Part shown: piece by piece, positions 45,552 to 55,012 of the stretch
How the letters are laid out: each line of letters starts with the position of its first letter
Numbering within the stretch: the first letter of the stretch is position 1
Notes under the pieces: model-generated
Database searches by the model: none
The model's input: only the letters and a program-made list of their open reading frames with translations
Told to the model about the DNA's origin: nothing
Translations under genes and position numbers: made by a program
From: Gordonia rubripertincta
GTDB taxonomy: Bacteria > Actinomycetota > Actinomycetes > Mycobacteriales > Mycobacteriaceae
DNA: 64,000 bases
NCBI RefSeq assembly: GCF_038024875.1
Contig: NZ_CP136136.1
Span: 186,001 to 250,000, forward strand
Reading direction: 5' to 3'

Positions 45552-46880
45552 TCAGCGGTAGCAGGCCTGCCATCCGGCGGTGCGCACCGTCTCCGCCGAG
45601 CAGTAGGTCGCGCGCGGATAGTAAGGCCCCATGCTCGACGCCGGGTCGCTCCTGTTCGCCTGCGACGCCTGCACGCTGTTCGGATAGAACTCCGCCGACG
45701 GCAACATGTTGCGGAGGAACACCACCTTCGGGACCGTCGTGCTGCCCCACGGGATGACGGTCAGATCGGAGCCGGCCACCTGTGCAGCGGTCAGGTCCGA
45801 CGGTGCCGCGACCACATAGGTGTAGTAGCCGTCGGCGTCGATCCGGGTCGCGTAGTCGGCCGCACACGCGACCACCGGGTAGGGCGTCACCTTGTCGTTC
45901 TGACACATCGACCAGTACCGGAGCTGTTCCCCCGGGGTGGCCGGCGACTGCCCGGCCCGACTGTCGGGGAAGCTCGGCGCCTTGCCGCGAATCACTGCGA
46001 CGCGGCCGGGCTGATAATTGAGCAGCGAGCCGATGTACTTGTTGTCGCCGTTGGGGAAGAGGCCCGACGTGCTCGCCGGGTTCACGAAGGTCGCCTCCTT
46101 CGCGTTGCCGGGGAGCGAGGCCGACGCGGCGTTGCCGATCGCGTCGTCGAAGACCTTGGTGAGGGTCTGTGCGATCGGTCCGTTGTAGTTGCGCGGGTTG
46201 AACGGTTGCGCGCACGGCGCGACGGGGATCTTCTGGCCGGCGATCGAGAAGGTCACGTTTGGCAGGGGAACTCCACCGTTCGGGGAGTTCGGGTCGTCGG
46301 GCACGTAAACCCGCACGATGAGGAAGCCGACAGGCACGCTCTGACCACCGGCGGGGAGTCCGCGGATCTCGTTGCGCGAGTCGGCGGCGGCACCGGGCAC
46401 GACCGTCGCATGCCAGGCGCGTTTCGACGCGGGCGGTCTCACCGCCGGCGAGGCGAAGGGGTTGACGCTGCCCGCATCGGGCCGGATCTGGTTGTCACGC
46501 AGCGTGTCGACCGTGTCGAGGTCGGTGCCATAGGTGTTGAGCGAGAAGTACCGGGCGGCCGGGAACGTCCCCGACAAACGGATCGAGTCGCCCGGTCCGA
46601 GCGCGTACGGCAGGACCCAGTAGGTCGCGTTGGCATCGGGGAAGGCGACGTTGAGGTCGGTGCTGTTGGACATCAGTTGCCACGCACACCCCGGGCCCGG
46701 CGCGTAGCCCTGAGGGGTTGCCGAGGCCGGCACCGGGCCGGCGGCCGCCGCCGCCGCCGCGAGCACGACGCCCACAACCACAGCGACGATTGTTCCGACA
46801 TGATGCTTGACCTGTGTGAACAATGGCCCTCCCGCCGCCTCGCGGCGATCGTAGCCACTGCTTGACCGGAGTCGGCCCAT
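45552..46880 (-). CDS. Conserved secreted protein of unknown function
   Basis: This is a 442-residue protein with an N-terminal signal sequence: basic residues, then a hydrophobic run IVAVVVGVVLAAAAAAAG, and a likely Ala-x-Ala cleavage near PASATPQG. The mature part has GCAWQLMSNSTDLNVAFPDA, repeated aromatic/Pro-rich segments and a C-terminal cysteine pair (TYCSAE, WQACYR). It resembles large extracytoplasmic proteins of unknown function common in mycobacteria and relatives. An alternative TTG start at 46823 would place the signal peptide at the very N-terminus. It diverges from the amidotransferase operon. Confidence 0.7.
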   Translation of the reverse strand: MGRLRSSSGYDRREAAGGPLFTQVKHHVGTIVAVVVGVVLAAAAAAAGPVPASATPQGYAPGPGCAWQLMSNSTDLNVAFPDANATYWVLPYALGPGDSIRLSGTFPAARYFSLNTYGTDLDTVDTLRDNQIRPDAGSVNPFASPAVRPPASKRAWHATVVPGAAADSRNEIRGLPAGGQSVPVGFLIVRVYVPDDPNSPNGGVPLPNVTFSIAGQKIPVAPCAQPFNPRNYNGPIAQTLTKVFDDAIGNAASASLPGNAKEATFVNPASTSGLFPNGDNKYIGSLLNYQPGRVAVIRGKAPSFPDSRAGQSPATPGEQLRYWSMCQNDKVTPYPVVACAADYATRIDADGYYTYVVAAPSDLTAAQVAGSDLTVIPWGSTTVPKVVFLRNMLPSAEFYPNSVQASQANRSDPASSMGPYYPRATYCSAETVRTAGWQACYR

Positions 46881-47073
46881 TTCGGCGAGACGTCTCGGCC
46901 TGCCACCCGACGGCGATGCTCATAGGGTGAGAGATGACCCCCGTCGTCGACGCCGCCCCTCCCCGGAGCGAGGCAGGGCCACGGGGTCCGCCTTGTAGTG
47001 CGGCAGTATCGAAGAGGGACGGTATCGACCGGGAACCGACCGACAGGCGGCACCGAGCAGGAGGACAGGAATC

Positions 47074-48873
47074 ATGTGCGGAATCTGCGGCGAGATCCGT
47101 TTCGACGGCAGCGTGCCCGACGTGTCGACCGTCGACGCGATGACCTGCGAGATGACGCGCCGGGGGCCCGACGGGAGCGGTGTCTTCGCGAAAGGGTCTG
47201 TCGCTCTCGGGCATCGGCGCCTGAAGATCATCGACCTGTCCGAGAAGGGCAGCCAGCCGATGATCGACCCGGTCCTGGGACTGGCGCTCGTCTTCAACGG
47301 CTGCATCTACAACCATCACGAGCTGCGGGCCGAACTCGAGGGGAAGGGTTACTCCTTCTTCTCCCACGCCGACAGCGAGGTGATCCTGAAGGCCTTCCAC
47401 GCCTGGGGGCCCGACTGCGTGGACCACTTCATCGGCATGTTCGCCTTCGCGATCGTCGACACCGACACCGGCGTGGTGACCCTCGGCCGCGACCGCCTCG
47501 GGATCAAGCCCCTCTATCTCGCCGACACCCCGGGGCGGCTGCGCTTCGCCTCGTCGGTGCAGGCGCTGCTCCGTGCCGGCGACGTCGACACGTCGATCGA
47601 TCGTGTTGCGCTGCATCACTATTTCAGCTTCCACGCGGTGGTCCCGGCCCCGCACACCATCTACAACGGCATCCGCAAGCTGCCCCCGGCCACGGTCATG
47701 GTCATCCACCCCGACGGTCGGCGCACCGAGCGTAAGTACTGGGAGCCGAGCTTCGAGGCCCACCCCGACCGCGCGGACTGGGACGAGCAGCGATGGCATG
47801 CCGAACTCCTGGACTCGCTACGCACCTCGGTGAAGCGCCGCATGGTCGCCGACGTCCCGGTCGGCGTGCTCCTGTCCGGCGGCGTCGACTCGTCACTCGT
47901 CGTGGCATTGCTCGCCGAACAGGGACAGACCGACCTGGCCACCTTCAGCATCGGATTCGACTCGGCCGCGGGCGAATCCGGCGACGAGTACGCCTACTCC
48001 GATCTGATCGCCGACACCTTCGCGACGGATCATCACAAGATCCACATCGGCACCGACCGGTTGCTGCCCGCCATCCCCGACACCGTCGCGGCGATGGGCG
48101 AGCCGATGGTCAGTCACGACTGTGTGGCCTTCTACCTCCTGTCGCAGGAGGTCAGCAAGTCCATCAAGGTGGTCCAGTCCGGACAGGGCGCCGACGAGAT
48201 CCTCGGCGGCTACAGCTGGTATCCGCCGCTGCGCGGCGTGCCGCGCCGGGACACGACCCGTGCCTACGCGAACGTCTTCTTCGACCGTGACGACGCCGAC
48301 ATCCGCAGCATCCTTGCCGACGAGTACCTCCTCGAGGCCGGCTACGACCCCAGTTTCGCCTTCGCCCAGGCACACCAGTCGGCACCGGGGGCCGACACCT
48401 CGGTCGACGCGGCCCTGCGCCTCGACACCACCGTCATGCTCGTCGACGACCCGGTCAAGCGCGTCGACACGATGACTATGGCGTGGGGGCTCGAGGCCCG
48501 CGTGCCCTTCCTCGACCACGAGTTCGTCGAACTCGCCGCCACGTGCCCGGCCGAACTCAAACTCGCGCACGGGGGCAAGGGCGTTCTCAAGGAGGCGAGC
48601 CGGGCGCTCCTGCCGTCGGCGGTGATCGACCGGACCAAGGGCTACTTCCCGGTGCCCGGCATCCGCCACCTGACCGGCGGGGTACTCGACCTCGTCAACG
48701 ACACCCTCCGGTCGCAGTCCGCCGTCGACCGTGGGCTCTACCGGCCCGAGGCGCTCGACAAGCTCTTCGGTGACCCCAACGGCATCCGCACGCGCCTCGA
48801 CGGCAACGAGCTCTGGCAGGTCGCGCTCCTCGAGATGTGGCTCCAGACGATGGAAGCGAACGCCCGACGGTGA
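47074..48873 (+). CDS. N-acetylglutaminylglutamine amidotransferase (AsnB family)
   Basis: This is a 599-residue glutamine-dependent amidotransferase. Cys2 of MCGICGEIRFDG is the glutaminase nucleophile. RRLKIIDLSEKGSQPM, FNGCIYNHHELR and GRDRLGIKPLYL complete the N-terminal Ntn domain. The synthetase domain has the pyrophosphate loop LLSGGVDSSLVVAL at about residue 267 and SGQGADEILGGY. The opening motif and length match the subfamily that amidates N-acetylglutaminylglutamine to the osmoprotectant NAGGN, rather than housekeeping AsnB. The partner NAGGN synthetase (GNAT plus ATP-grasp) is not adjacent. The last codons overlap the S9 peptidase start (GTGA). Confidence 0.85.
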   Translation: MCGICGEIRFDGSVPDVSTVDAMTCEMTRRGPDGSGVFAKGSVALGHRRLKIIDLSEKGSQPMIDPVLGLALVFNGCIYNHHELRAELEGKGYSFFSHADSEVILKAFHAWGPDCVDHFIGMFAFAIVDTDTGVVTLGRDRLGIKPLYLADTPGRLRFASSVQALLRAGDVDTSIDRVALHHYFSFHAVVPAPHTIYNGIRKLPPATVMVIHPDGRRTERKYWEPSFEAHPDRADWDEQRWHAELLDSLRTSVKRRMVADVPVGVLLSGGVDSSLVVALLAEQGQTDLATFSIGFDSAAGESGDEYAYSDLIADTFATDHHKIHIGTDRLLPAIPDTVAAMGEPMVSHDCVAFYLLSQEVSKSIKVVQSGQGADEILGGYSWYPPLRGVPRRDTTRAYANVFFDRDDADIRSILADEYLLEAGYDPSFAFAQAHQSAPGADTSVDAALRLDTTVMLVDDPVKRVDTMTMAWGLEARVPFLDHEFVELAATCPAELKLAHGGKGVLKEASRALLPSAVIDRTKGYFPVPGIRHLTGGVLDLVNDTLRSQSAVDRGLYRPEALDKLFGDPNGIRTRLDGNELWQVALLEMWLQTMEANARR

Positions 48874-50783
48874 CCACCCTGCGTTTCGACGACCGCGGTT
48901 GGAAGACATACGGCGCCTCACTCTCCCCCGACGGGAGTGCGTTCGCCTACATCGTCGACGACGGCAACGGGTATCCGCGTGCCGCACAACGTTCGCTGTC
49001 CCGGGACGGTGTCGGTGACCTGCGATGGGTCAAGCTGCGGTCCACCGGCCCGGTCCGCAAGATCGTGCACTCCACCGACAGCCGGTGGCTGGCCGTGGAG
49101 ATGGCGCCCGGTGGCGGTGAGCACCACCAGGTCTGGGTCGTCACCACCGACCCCGACGACGACACCGCGCACCGGATCGCGGCCACCCGGCCGGACGGCC
49201 GGTCCTACGGGACCGTCCGCCTCGTCGGCTGGGACACCGACTGGGTGCTGCTCACCGCGATCGACCACGACGGCACCACGCATGCGTTGCGCGTCCACCC
49301 CGGGACCCAGACCACCCAAATCCTCGACCTGCGCGTCGGCAGCGAACTGATCGATTCCTGGAAGGGTGCGACGCTCGTCCGTGTCGGCCCGCGCGGCTAT
49401 CACGACATGCTGCTGATCCGCCGCCGTCCCGACGCGCCCGACGACGAGGTCACGATGACGCCGCTGCTCCCCCAGGATCCCGGCGCCGTCACCGACCAGG
49501 GGTATGTCCTCGACCAGGGTTTCGATCACCCGTCACTGGTCTTCGTCCCCGCACCCAACGAACCCACCCGCGACCTCGACAGCGTCCAGGCCCTGGTGCG
49601 CAGCGACTTCGACGCGAAGTTCCCCCGTCTCCTCGGCGTCGAGGTGAGCAAGTTCGGCGTGCGGTTCCGGGTGATGGCGCAGCGCGTCGACATCGGGCTC
49701 GACGAGTTCGCCGTCAGCCACGACCAGTCCACCGTCGCCCTCTTGTGGAATGTGAAGGGCCGCAGCCAGTTGCAGATCCTGACGCTGCCCGACCAGACGC
49801 TGCACCCGCCGATCGATCTCCCCGGCGAGGTTGCCCATGACCTGTCGATCAGCGCAGCTGGTTCGGTGGTGTCGGTGACGGTGTCGAGCCCGCAGCATTC
49901 CCCGCTCGTCCACCTGATCGACGTCGCGAACCGGTCGGTGACGCCCGTCCGCGACGACGTAGTGCCCGGCGCGGGCCCGTCGAGTCTTCTCCGCCCCGAG
50001 CTCGTGGAGTTCTTCGCGCGAGACGGCATGCCGCTCTCCGGCTTTCTCTACCGACCCGCGAAGGAGAACCGCGACGAGCGGCCCGGCCCGACGCTGCTCT
50101 ACTTCCACGGCGGACCCGAGGGCCAGACGCGGCCCGACTACCAGTTCCTGTTCGGTCCCCTCGTCGACGCCGGGATCACCGTCTTCGCCCCCAACGTCCG
50201 CGGCTCGTCGGGCTACGGCCGGTTGTTCTCCCACGCCGACGACCGGTACGGCCGCTACGCGGGTATCGACGATGCCGCCGACTGCGCGGAGTTCCTGTGC
50301 CGCCAGGGAATCGCCGATCCGGACGCGGTGTACTGCTCCGGCCGTTCCTACGGCGGCTACCTGACCCTGGCCTGCCTCACCTTCCACCCCGACCTGTTCG
50401 CAGCCGGCATCGCCATCTGCGGCATGAGTGACCTCGAGTCGTTCTTCCGCAACACCGAACCGTGGATCGCCGTCGCCGCCTACACCAAGTACGGCCATCC
50501 CGACTCGGACCGCGAACTGCTCGCCGATCTGTCCCCCATCCACCGCATCGACGCCATGCGGGCACCGCTGCTCGTGGTGCACGGCGCACACGACACCAAC
50601 GTGCCGGTCAGCGAGTCCCAACAGATCGTCGCCGAACTACAGGCCCGCGGCGCGGTCGCCGAGATGCTGATGTTCGACGACGAGGGTCACGAGATCGTCA
50701 AGCGCAGCAACCAGCATCGGCTGACCGAGGCCGTCGCCGAGTGGATCGCCAGGTACCCGACGCGACCCGGGGTGATGCGATGA
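48870..50783 (+). CDS. S9-family serine peptidase (prolyl oligopeptidase-like)
   Basis: This is a 637-residue protein. The first 370 residues or so are beta-propeller-like. The alpha/beta-hydrolase domain then carries the oxyanion region YFHGGPEGQ, nucleophile Ser in CSGRSYGGY (about residue 492), Asp in HGAHDTNVP (about 574) and His in DDEGHEIVK (about 606). It has no signal peptide, so it is probably cytosolic and cleaves short peptides. The GTG start overlaps the amidotransferase stop, and its own stop overlaps the GntR start. This coupling suggests that it hydrolyses the dipeptide made or modified by the amidotransferase, in place of the M42 peptidase of NAGGN loci in proteobacteria. That role is inference. 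Confidence 0.85.
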   Translation: MTTLRFDDRGWKTYGASLSPDGSAFAYIVDDGNGYPRAAQRSLSRDGVGDLRWVKLRSTGPVRKIVHSTDSRWLAVEMAPGGGEHHQVWVVTTDPDDDTAHRIAATRPDGRSYGTVRLVGWDTDWVLLTAIDHDGTTHALRVHPGTQTTQILDLRVGSELIDSWKGATLVRVGPRGYHDMLLIRRRPDAPDDEVTMTPLLPQDPGAVTDQGYVLDQGFDHPSLVFVPAPNEPTRDLDSVQALVRSDFDAKFPRLLGVEVSKFGVRFRVMAQRVDIGLDEFAVSHDQSTVALLWNVKGRSQLQILTLPDQTLHPPIDLPGEVAHDLSISAAGSVVSVTVSSPQHSPLVHLIDVANRSVTPVRDDVVPGAGPSSLLRPELVEFFARDGMPLSGFLYRPAKENRDERPGPTLLYFHGGPEGQTRPDYQFLFGPLVDAGITVFAPNVRGSSGYGRLFSHADDRYGRYAGIDDAADCAEFLCRQGIADPDAVYCSGRSYGGYLTLACLTFHPDLFAAGIAICGMSDLESFFRNTEPWIAVAAYTKYGHPDSDRELLADLSPIHRIDAMRAPLLVVHGAHDTNVPVSESQQIVAELQARGAVAEMLMFDDEGHEIVKRSNQHRLTEAVAEWIARYPTRPGVMR

Positions 50784-51484
50784 ACCGGCGGATGACCGAC
50801 CGGTTGCTCGCGCAGCTGGCGGACACCCGCACCGGCAACGAGCGTGCCAACGTGCTCGAGGAACTCCGCCGGCTGATCCTGTCCGGTGGCGCACCCCCGG
50901 GCACCCAGATCCCGCCCGCCGAGATCGCCGACGCCTTCCATGTCAGTCCGATACCGGTGCGCGAAGCGCTGAAGACCCTCGTCGGCGAGGGTCTTGTCGT
51001 CCATCGACCCAACGCCGGGTACCACGTCAGCCAGCCGTCCACCGACGAGCTCCGCGAGATCTACTTCGTCCGTGGAACCCTCGAACAGGCCGCTCTCACC
51101 CGAGCGGTCGAGCTCATCGACGAGTCCGCACTGCAGATCGCCCGGGACCGTCACGCCGAACTCCTCGTCGCGGTGAAGTACAACGACGGCAAGGCATTTC
51201 ACGATGTGTCCCGCGAGTTCCACCGCGCCCTCACCACCCCGTGCGCGATGCCGCGACTGCTCAACATGTTCGAGGCGACCTGGAACCTCACCGAACCCTT
51301 CCAGATGATGCGGGCGGTGACCTCAGAGACCCAGGCCGCACTCAACACCGACCACGAAGACCTCCTCGACGCCTTCGCCGACCGCGACACCCCGGCGGTT
51401 CTCGAGGTCGCACGCCGGCACCACCAGCGACTCGAGAGCGCGATCGTCGAAGCGGCCGATCTCCTCGGCGTCCGCCACGATTGA
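50780..51484 (+). CDS. GntR-family transcriptional regulator (FCD-type)
   Basis: This is a 234-residue regulator. The N-terminal winged helix (ELRRLILSGGAPPGTQI, AEIADAFHVSPIPVREALKTL, GEGLVVHRPNAGYHV) is followed by an all-helical effector domain (FVRGTLEQAAL, EFHRALTTPCAMPRLL, HEDLLDAFADRD, VARRHHQRLESAI). The His and Asp residues match the metal/ligand site of the FCD subfamily. The ATG overlaps the S9 peptidase stop. It probably controls this operon and possibly the permease downstream, with an amino-acid-, nucleobase- or peptide-derived ligand. Confidence 0.9.
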   Translation: MNRRMTDRLLAQLADTRTGNERANVLEELRRLILSGGAPPGTQIPPAEIADAFHVSPIPVREALKTLVGEGLVVHRPNAGYHVSQPSTDELREIYFVRGTLEQAALTRAVELIDESALQIARDRHAELLVAVKYNDGKAFHDVSREFHRALTTPCAMPRLLNMFEATWNLTEPFQMMRAVTSETQAALNTDHEDLLDAFADRDTPAVLEVARRHHQRLESAIVEAADLLGVRHD

Positions 51485-51643
51485 CCCATCCCAGGACCGT
51501 CGAATCACCGCACCCGTCGATGTGCCCAGCGGAATATATTTGCGCGTTCATCACCAGGTAACAAACCGTTCCTACTTTTGTCCCATCAGCATTTCCGCAC
51601 CTGAGAGCGGTTTTCGCGCTGTAAGACAAAACCAGGAGACCAC

Positions 51644-53272
51644 ATGTCCACACCGACCCCTGCCGAGGCTGCACAGTCGCATCACGGCGCCGCGGGCGAG
51701 AGCGTCATCAAGGCCGGCTATGACGACCGGCTCACCAACACCGATCTCGCTCCACTGAAAGAACAGAAGTGGACCTGGTACAACATCTTCGCGTTCTGGA
51801 TGTCCGACGTGCACAGCGTCGGCGGCTACGTCTTCGCCGGCAGTCTGTTCGCGCTGGGCATCGCCGCCTGGCAGGTCCTCGTCGCCCTCCTGGTCGGCAT
51901 CGTGGCCGTCAACATCCTCTGCAACCTCGTCGCCAAGCCCTCGCAGATCGCCGGCGTCCCGTACCCGGTCACGACGCGGGTGTCCTTCGGCGTGAAGGGC
52001 GCCAACATCCCGGCGATCATCCGCGGCGCGATCGCGGTCGTCTGGTACGGCATCCAGACCTACCTCGCCTCGGTCGCCTTCGGCCTGCTGGCGCTGAAGT
52101 TCTGGCCGGGTCTCGAACCGTGGGGCGACGTCGACCAGCACGGGTTCCTGGGACTGTCGGTCCTCGGCTGGGCCGGCTTCCTCCTGATGTGGATCCTGCA
52201 GGCGTTCGTGTTCTGGAACGGCATGGACACCATCCGCAAGTTCATCGACTTCTGCGGTCCCGCTGTCTATGTCGTCATGATCGCGCTCGCCGGTTACCTG
52301 ATCGCAAAGGCGGGTTGGGACAACGTGAGCCTCGACCTGTCGGTGGGTGACGGTCTCACCGGATGGTCGTCTATCACGATGATGATCAGCGCGTTCGCGC
52401 TGGTGGTCTCCTACTTCTCCGGCCCGATGCTCAACTTCGGCGACTTCTCCCGCTACGGAAAGACTTTCGGCGAGGTGAAGAAGGGCAACTTCTGGGGCCT
52501 GCCGGTCAACTTCCTGTTCTTCTCGCTGCTCGTCGTGTGTACCGTCTCGGCGGCTGTGACGGTGATCGGCACCGACGCGGACGGCAACATCATCACCGAT
52601 CCGGTCCACATCGTCGACAAGATCGACAACACCACCGCCGCGGTGCTCGGTGTGCTGACCTTCGCCATCGCCACGATCGGCATCAACATCGTCGCCAACT
52701 TCGTGTCCCCCGCCTTCGACTTCTCGAATGTGGCCCCCACCAAGATCAGCTGGCGCACCGGCGGAATGATCGCCGCCGTCGGTTCGGTCCTGATCACCCC
52801 GTGGAATCTCTTCAACAACCCCACCGCGATCCACTACACGATGGACACGCTCGGCGCCGTGATCGGTCCGCTGTTCGGCATCCTGATCGCCGATTTCTAC
52901 CTGGTCAAGAAGCAGAAGATCGTCGTCGACGACCTGTTCACCATGAAGCCGGAGGGCACCTACTGGTACCGCAACGGCTGGAACCCGGTCGCCGTGGGCT
53001 CGACCATCGTCGCCTCCATCCTGCCGATCTGTGTCGTCATCTTCGGCACCGCCTACCAGGCCAGCTTCACCTGGTTCATCGGCGCCGGTCTCGGCATGGC
53101 GGTCTACTGGCTCGGCATGAAATTCGTTCCCACCCACCTGATCCACGGTTCGGCACCGACCGCCCACACCACCACCGACATCGCGGTCGACGCCGCGGGT
53201 GAACCGGTCGTCGCTCCGGCTCCGGCACCGGCGGTCGCCGGTGCCATCACCGAGGAGGCACCGGGCAACTGA
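51644..53272 (+). CDS. NCS1-family nucleobase/hydantoin permease
   Basis: This is a 542-residue permease with about twelve hydrophobic segments. Family markers are TNTDLAPLKEQKWTWYNIF, FWMSDVHSVGGYVFAGSLF, the first substrate helix VRFGVKG-like TRVSFGVKGANIPA and the GPMLNFGDFSRYGK motif. NCS1 proteins import cytosine, uracil, allantoin, hydantoins or thiamine with Na+ or H+. The substrate cannot be assigned by eye. It lies 159 bases after the GntR gene and ends before a strong bidirectional hairpin. The Ala/Pro-rich C-terminal tail is not conserved. Confidence 0.9.
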   Translation: MSTPTPAEAAQSHHGAAGESVIKAGYDDRLTNTDLAPLKEQKWTWYNIFAFWMSDVHSVGGYVFAGSLFALGIAAWQVLVALLVGIVAVNILCNLVAKPSQIAGVPYPVTTRVSFGVKGANIPAIIRGAIAVVWYGIQTYLASVAFGLLALKFWPGLEPWGDVDQHGFLGLSVLGWAGFLLMWILQAFVFWNGMDTIRKFIDFCGPAVYVVMIALAGYLIAKAGWDNVSLDLSVGDGLTGWSSITMMISAFALVVSYFSGPMLNFGDFSRYGKTFGEVKKGNFWGLPVNFLFFSLLVVCTVSAAVTVIGTDADGNIITDPVHIVDKIDNTTAAVLGVLTFAIATIGINIVANFVSPAFDFSNVAPTKISWRTGGMIAAVGSVLITPWNLFNNPTAIHYTMDTLGAVIGPLFGILIADFYLVKKQKIVVDDLFTMKPEGTYWYRNGWNPVAVGSTIVASILPICVVIFGTAYQASFTWFIGAGLGMAVYWLGMKFVPTHLIHGSAPTAHTTTDIAVDAAGEPVVAPAPAPAVAGAITEEAPGN

Positions 53273-53327
53273 TGTGACCGATTCGCCCTCGGCCGCAACA
53301 CATCCCGGGAAGGTTGACAGCTGAACG

Positions 53328-53360
53328 ATCGGGCCGCGCGATCTCCCCGCGCGGCCCGAT
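53328..53360. terminator. Bidirectional hairpin terminator
   Basis: A perfect 13-bp stem (ATCGGGCCGCGCG pairing with CGCGCGGCCCGAT) with a seven-base loop lies between the convergent NCS1 permease and LLM oxidoreductase genes. It can serve both. Confidence 0.85.
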
Positions 53361-53366
53361 TCGCGT

Positions 53367-54230
53367 CTAAGGGGTCGGACCGAGCCCGCGGGCCGCGATC
53401 GCCTCGAGAACGTCCATCAACGCCTTGTACGGTTCGGTGTCGCGCGGCCAGGGGACGATGACGTCGGTGAAGTCGAGTTCGGCTGCGCGGCCGACCATGT
53501 CGTCGAACAGGCCGACGCTCTCGATCGGGTTGCGCGGTGCGGCCTCGAGGCTGAGGTATCGGTCGATCCGACGGCCCGGGTGCCGATCCAGTTCGTCGTC
53601 GAGGGCCGCGACGGCCCGTCCGACAGATGCGAACCACTCGTCGAGACCTTCCGCCGCCTGGCCGGTGGTCACCCAGGCGTCGCCGTGACGCGCAGCGAAC
53701 CGCACCGAGCGCGGACCGTTGCCGGCGAGCAGGAACGGCACCCGATCACGTACCGGTCCACGCCCCAGTCGCATGTCCCGGGTGCGGAAGTAGCGGCCGT
53801 CCGCGTCGACGTGGTCCTCGCTCAAGGTCCGGTCGAGCAGCCCGACGAACTCCTGGAATCGGTCGACCCGCTGCCCGACGGTCAGTTCCGACTGCCCGAG
53901 CACGGCGTCGTCCGGCGTGCCGCCGACACCCAACCCCAGCAGGAAGCGGCCGTCGGAGATGTCCGCGAGGGTCTCGACCTCGCGCGAAAACGCCGCCGGG
54001 TGACGGAAATTCGGCGAGACCACGAAGGCACCGAGTTCGATGGTGCTCGTGACCACGGCGGCCGCCGAAAGCAGCGGCATGCAGCCCGCCCACAGCGAGT
54101 CCGGCAGACCTCCCCAGACGAGGTGGTCGTAGGTCCAGGCATGGTCGAAACCCATCTCCTCGGCGAGAATCCACCGAGGTCGGGACTGTTCCCAGGTCAG
54201 GTCGGGGAGGATGCAGATGCCGTGGCGCAC
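53367..54230 (-). CDS. LLM-class (luciferase-like) F420-dependent oxidoreductase
   Basis: This is a 287-residue TIM-barrel enzyme. AEEMGFDHAWTYDHLVW, STIELGAFVVSPNFRHP, REVETLADISDGRFLLGLG and FLLAGNGPRSVRFAARHGD are typical of F420-using members of the bacterial-luciferase superfamily. The GTG at 54230 gives MRHGICILPD, the expected N-terminus. The substrate is unknown. It is one of three minus-strand genes between the mycofactocin locus and the permease and may be co-transcribed with the two upstream genes. Confidence 0.88.
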   Translation of the reverse strand: MRHGICILPDLTWEQSRPRWILAEEMGFDHAWTYDHLVWGGLPDSLWAGCMPLLSAAAVVTSTIELGAFVVSPNFRHPAAFSREVETLADISDGRFLLGLGVGGTPDDAVLGQSELTVGQRVDRFQEFVGLLDRTLSEDHVDADGRYFRTRDMRLGRGPVRDRVPFLLAGNGPRSVRFAARHGDAWVTTGQAAEGLDEWFASVGRAVAALDDELDRHPGRRIDRYLSLEAAPRNPIESVGLFDDMVGRAAELDFTDVIVPWPRDTEPYKALMDVLEAIAARGLGPTP

Positions 54231-54315
54231 GGCTCACACTGTACTTCGGCTCGGCGGGTGCTGGTGGCGGAGAACCCGGCACCGGTCGCGCCCACGCAGA
54301 TCCCGGCCGGCGTCG

Positions 54316-54996
54316 TCAGGTTCTCCCGTGCGACGCGGATAAGCGATCCCGGGTTCCCGGCAGCACGATCGCCGATGCCACGAAAAAGCAGAGCGCGCCC
54401 ACGAATGTCCCGGCGTTGGCGGCGATGGCATCGGCCGTCACACCGTCCTTGTTCACGAAAGCGCCGACTGCCGACGCCCCGAACGCGACACACCCCACCC
54501 AGTTCACCAGCACCGACCACCAGTCGCGGTCCTCGAAGTCGAGACCGTGACCCGTCGACCGGGAGTACGCGGCGAAGGCGACCGCGCCGCTGATCAGGAA
54601 GGCAACCGAGCCACCGGCGTCGGGAGACCACACGAGGTGGCGTTCACCGGCAACCGTGTGGGCGAACAGGGCGCTCGTCGTCGAGATGTTGAACAGCAGG
54701 GTCCCGACGGTTTGGGTTGCGGCGCTGAACCATTCGGCACGGATTGCCGACCCCGGCATCGATGCCTCCAGCTCGACGGGCGATGCGCTACGCACCAACT
54801 GGATCAGGCCGGCGCCCGTGAAGAACAACGCGCCGACGAAGTAACACAGGTTGACGACATCGGCGCCGGCGAGATCGCCGAATCCGGGTGCCGAGCCGAG
54901 AGCGAACAGGGCCGACCCGACCATGAATCCCCAGCACTGCTTCGGCAGCGTGGGCGCGAACGGGGCGGTGGGCCAGGCACGACGCCGCGTCGGCAT
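54316..54996 (-). CDS. Multi-pass membrane protein, possibly YrhK-like
   Basis: This is a 226-residue protein with about six hydrophobic segments in repeated pairs (NLCYFVGALFFTGAGLIQLV, AANAGTFVGALCFFVASA). The repeated N/G-rich transmembrane pairs recall YrhK-domain proteins, but this is a weak match by eye. The ATG at 54996 was chosen because it follows the PPOX gene by 16 bases. The longer frame to 55119 overlaps that gene. Its function is unknown. Confidence 0.7.
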   Translation of the reverse strand: MPTRRRAWPTAPFAPTLPKQCWGFMVGSALFALGSAPGFGDLAGADVVNLCYFVGALFFTGAGLIQLVRSASPVELEASMPGSAIRAEWFSAATQTVGTLLFNISTTSALFAHTVAGERHLVWSPDAGGSVAFLISGAVAFAAYSRSTGHGLDFEDRDWWSVLVNWVGCVAFGASAVGAFVNKDGVTADAIAANAGTFVGALCFFVASAIVLPGTRDRLSASHGRT

Positions 54997-55012
54997 TCGG
55001 GGTGCCGACCGC

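Noticed and set aside
46495..47799. 434-codon minus-strand frame across the amidotransferase promoter
   Set aside because: It overlaps the clear amidotransferase and secreted-protein genes and has no recognisable motif.
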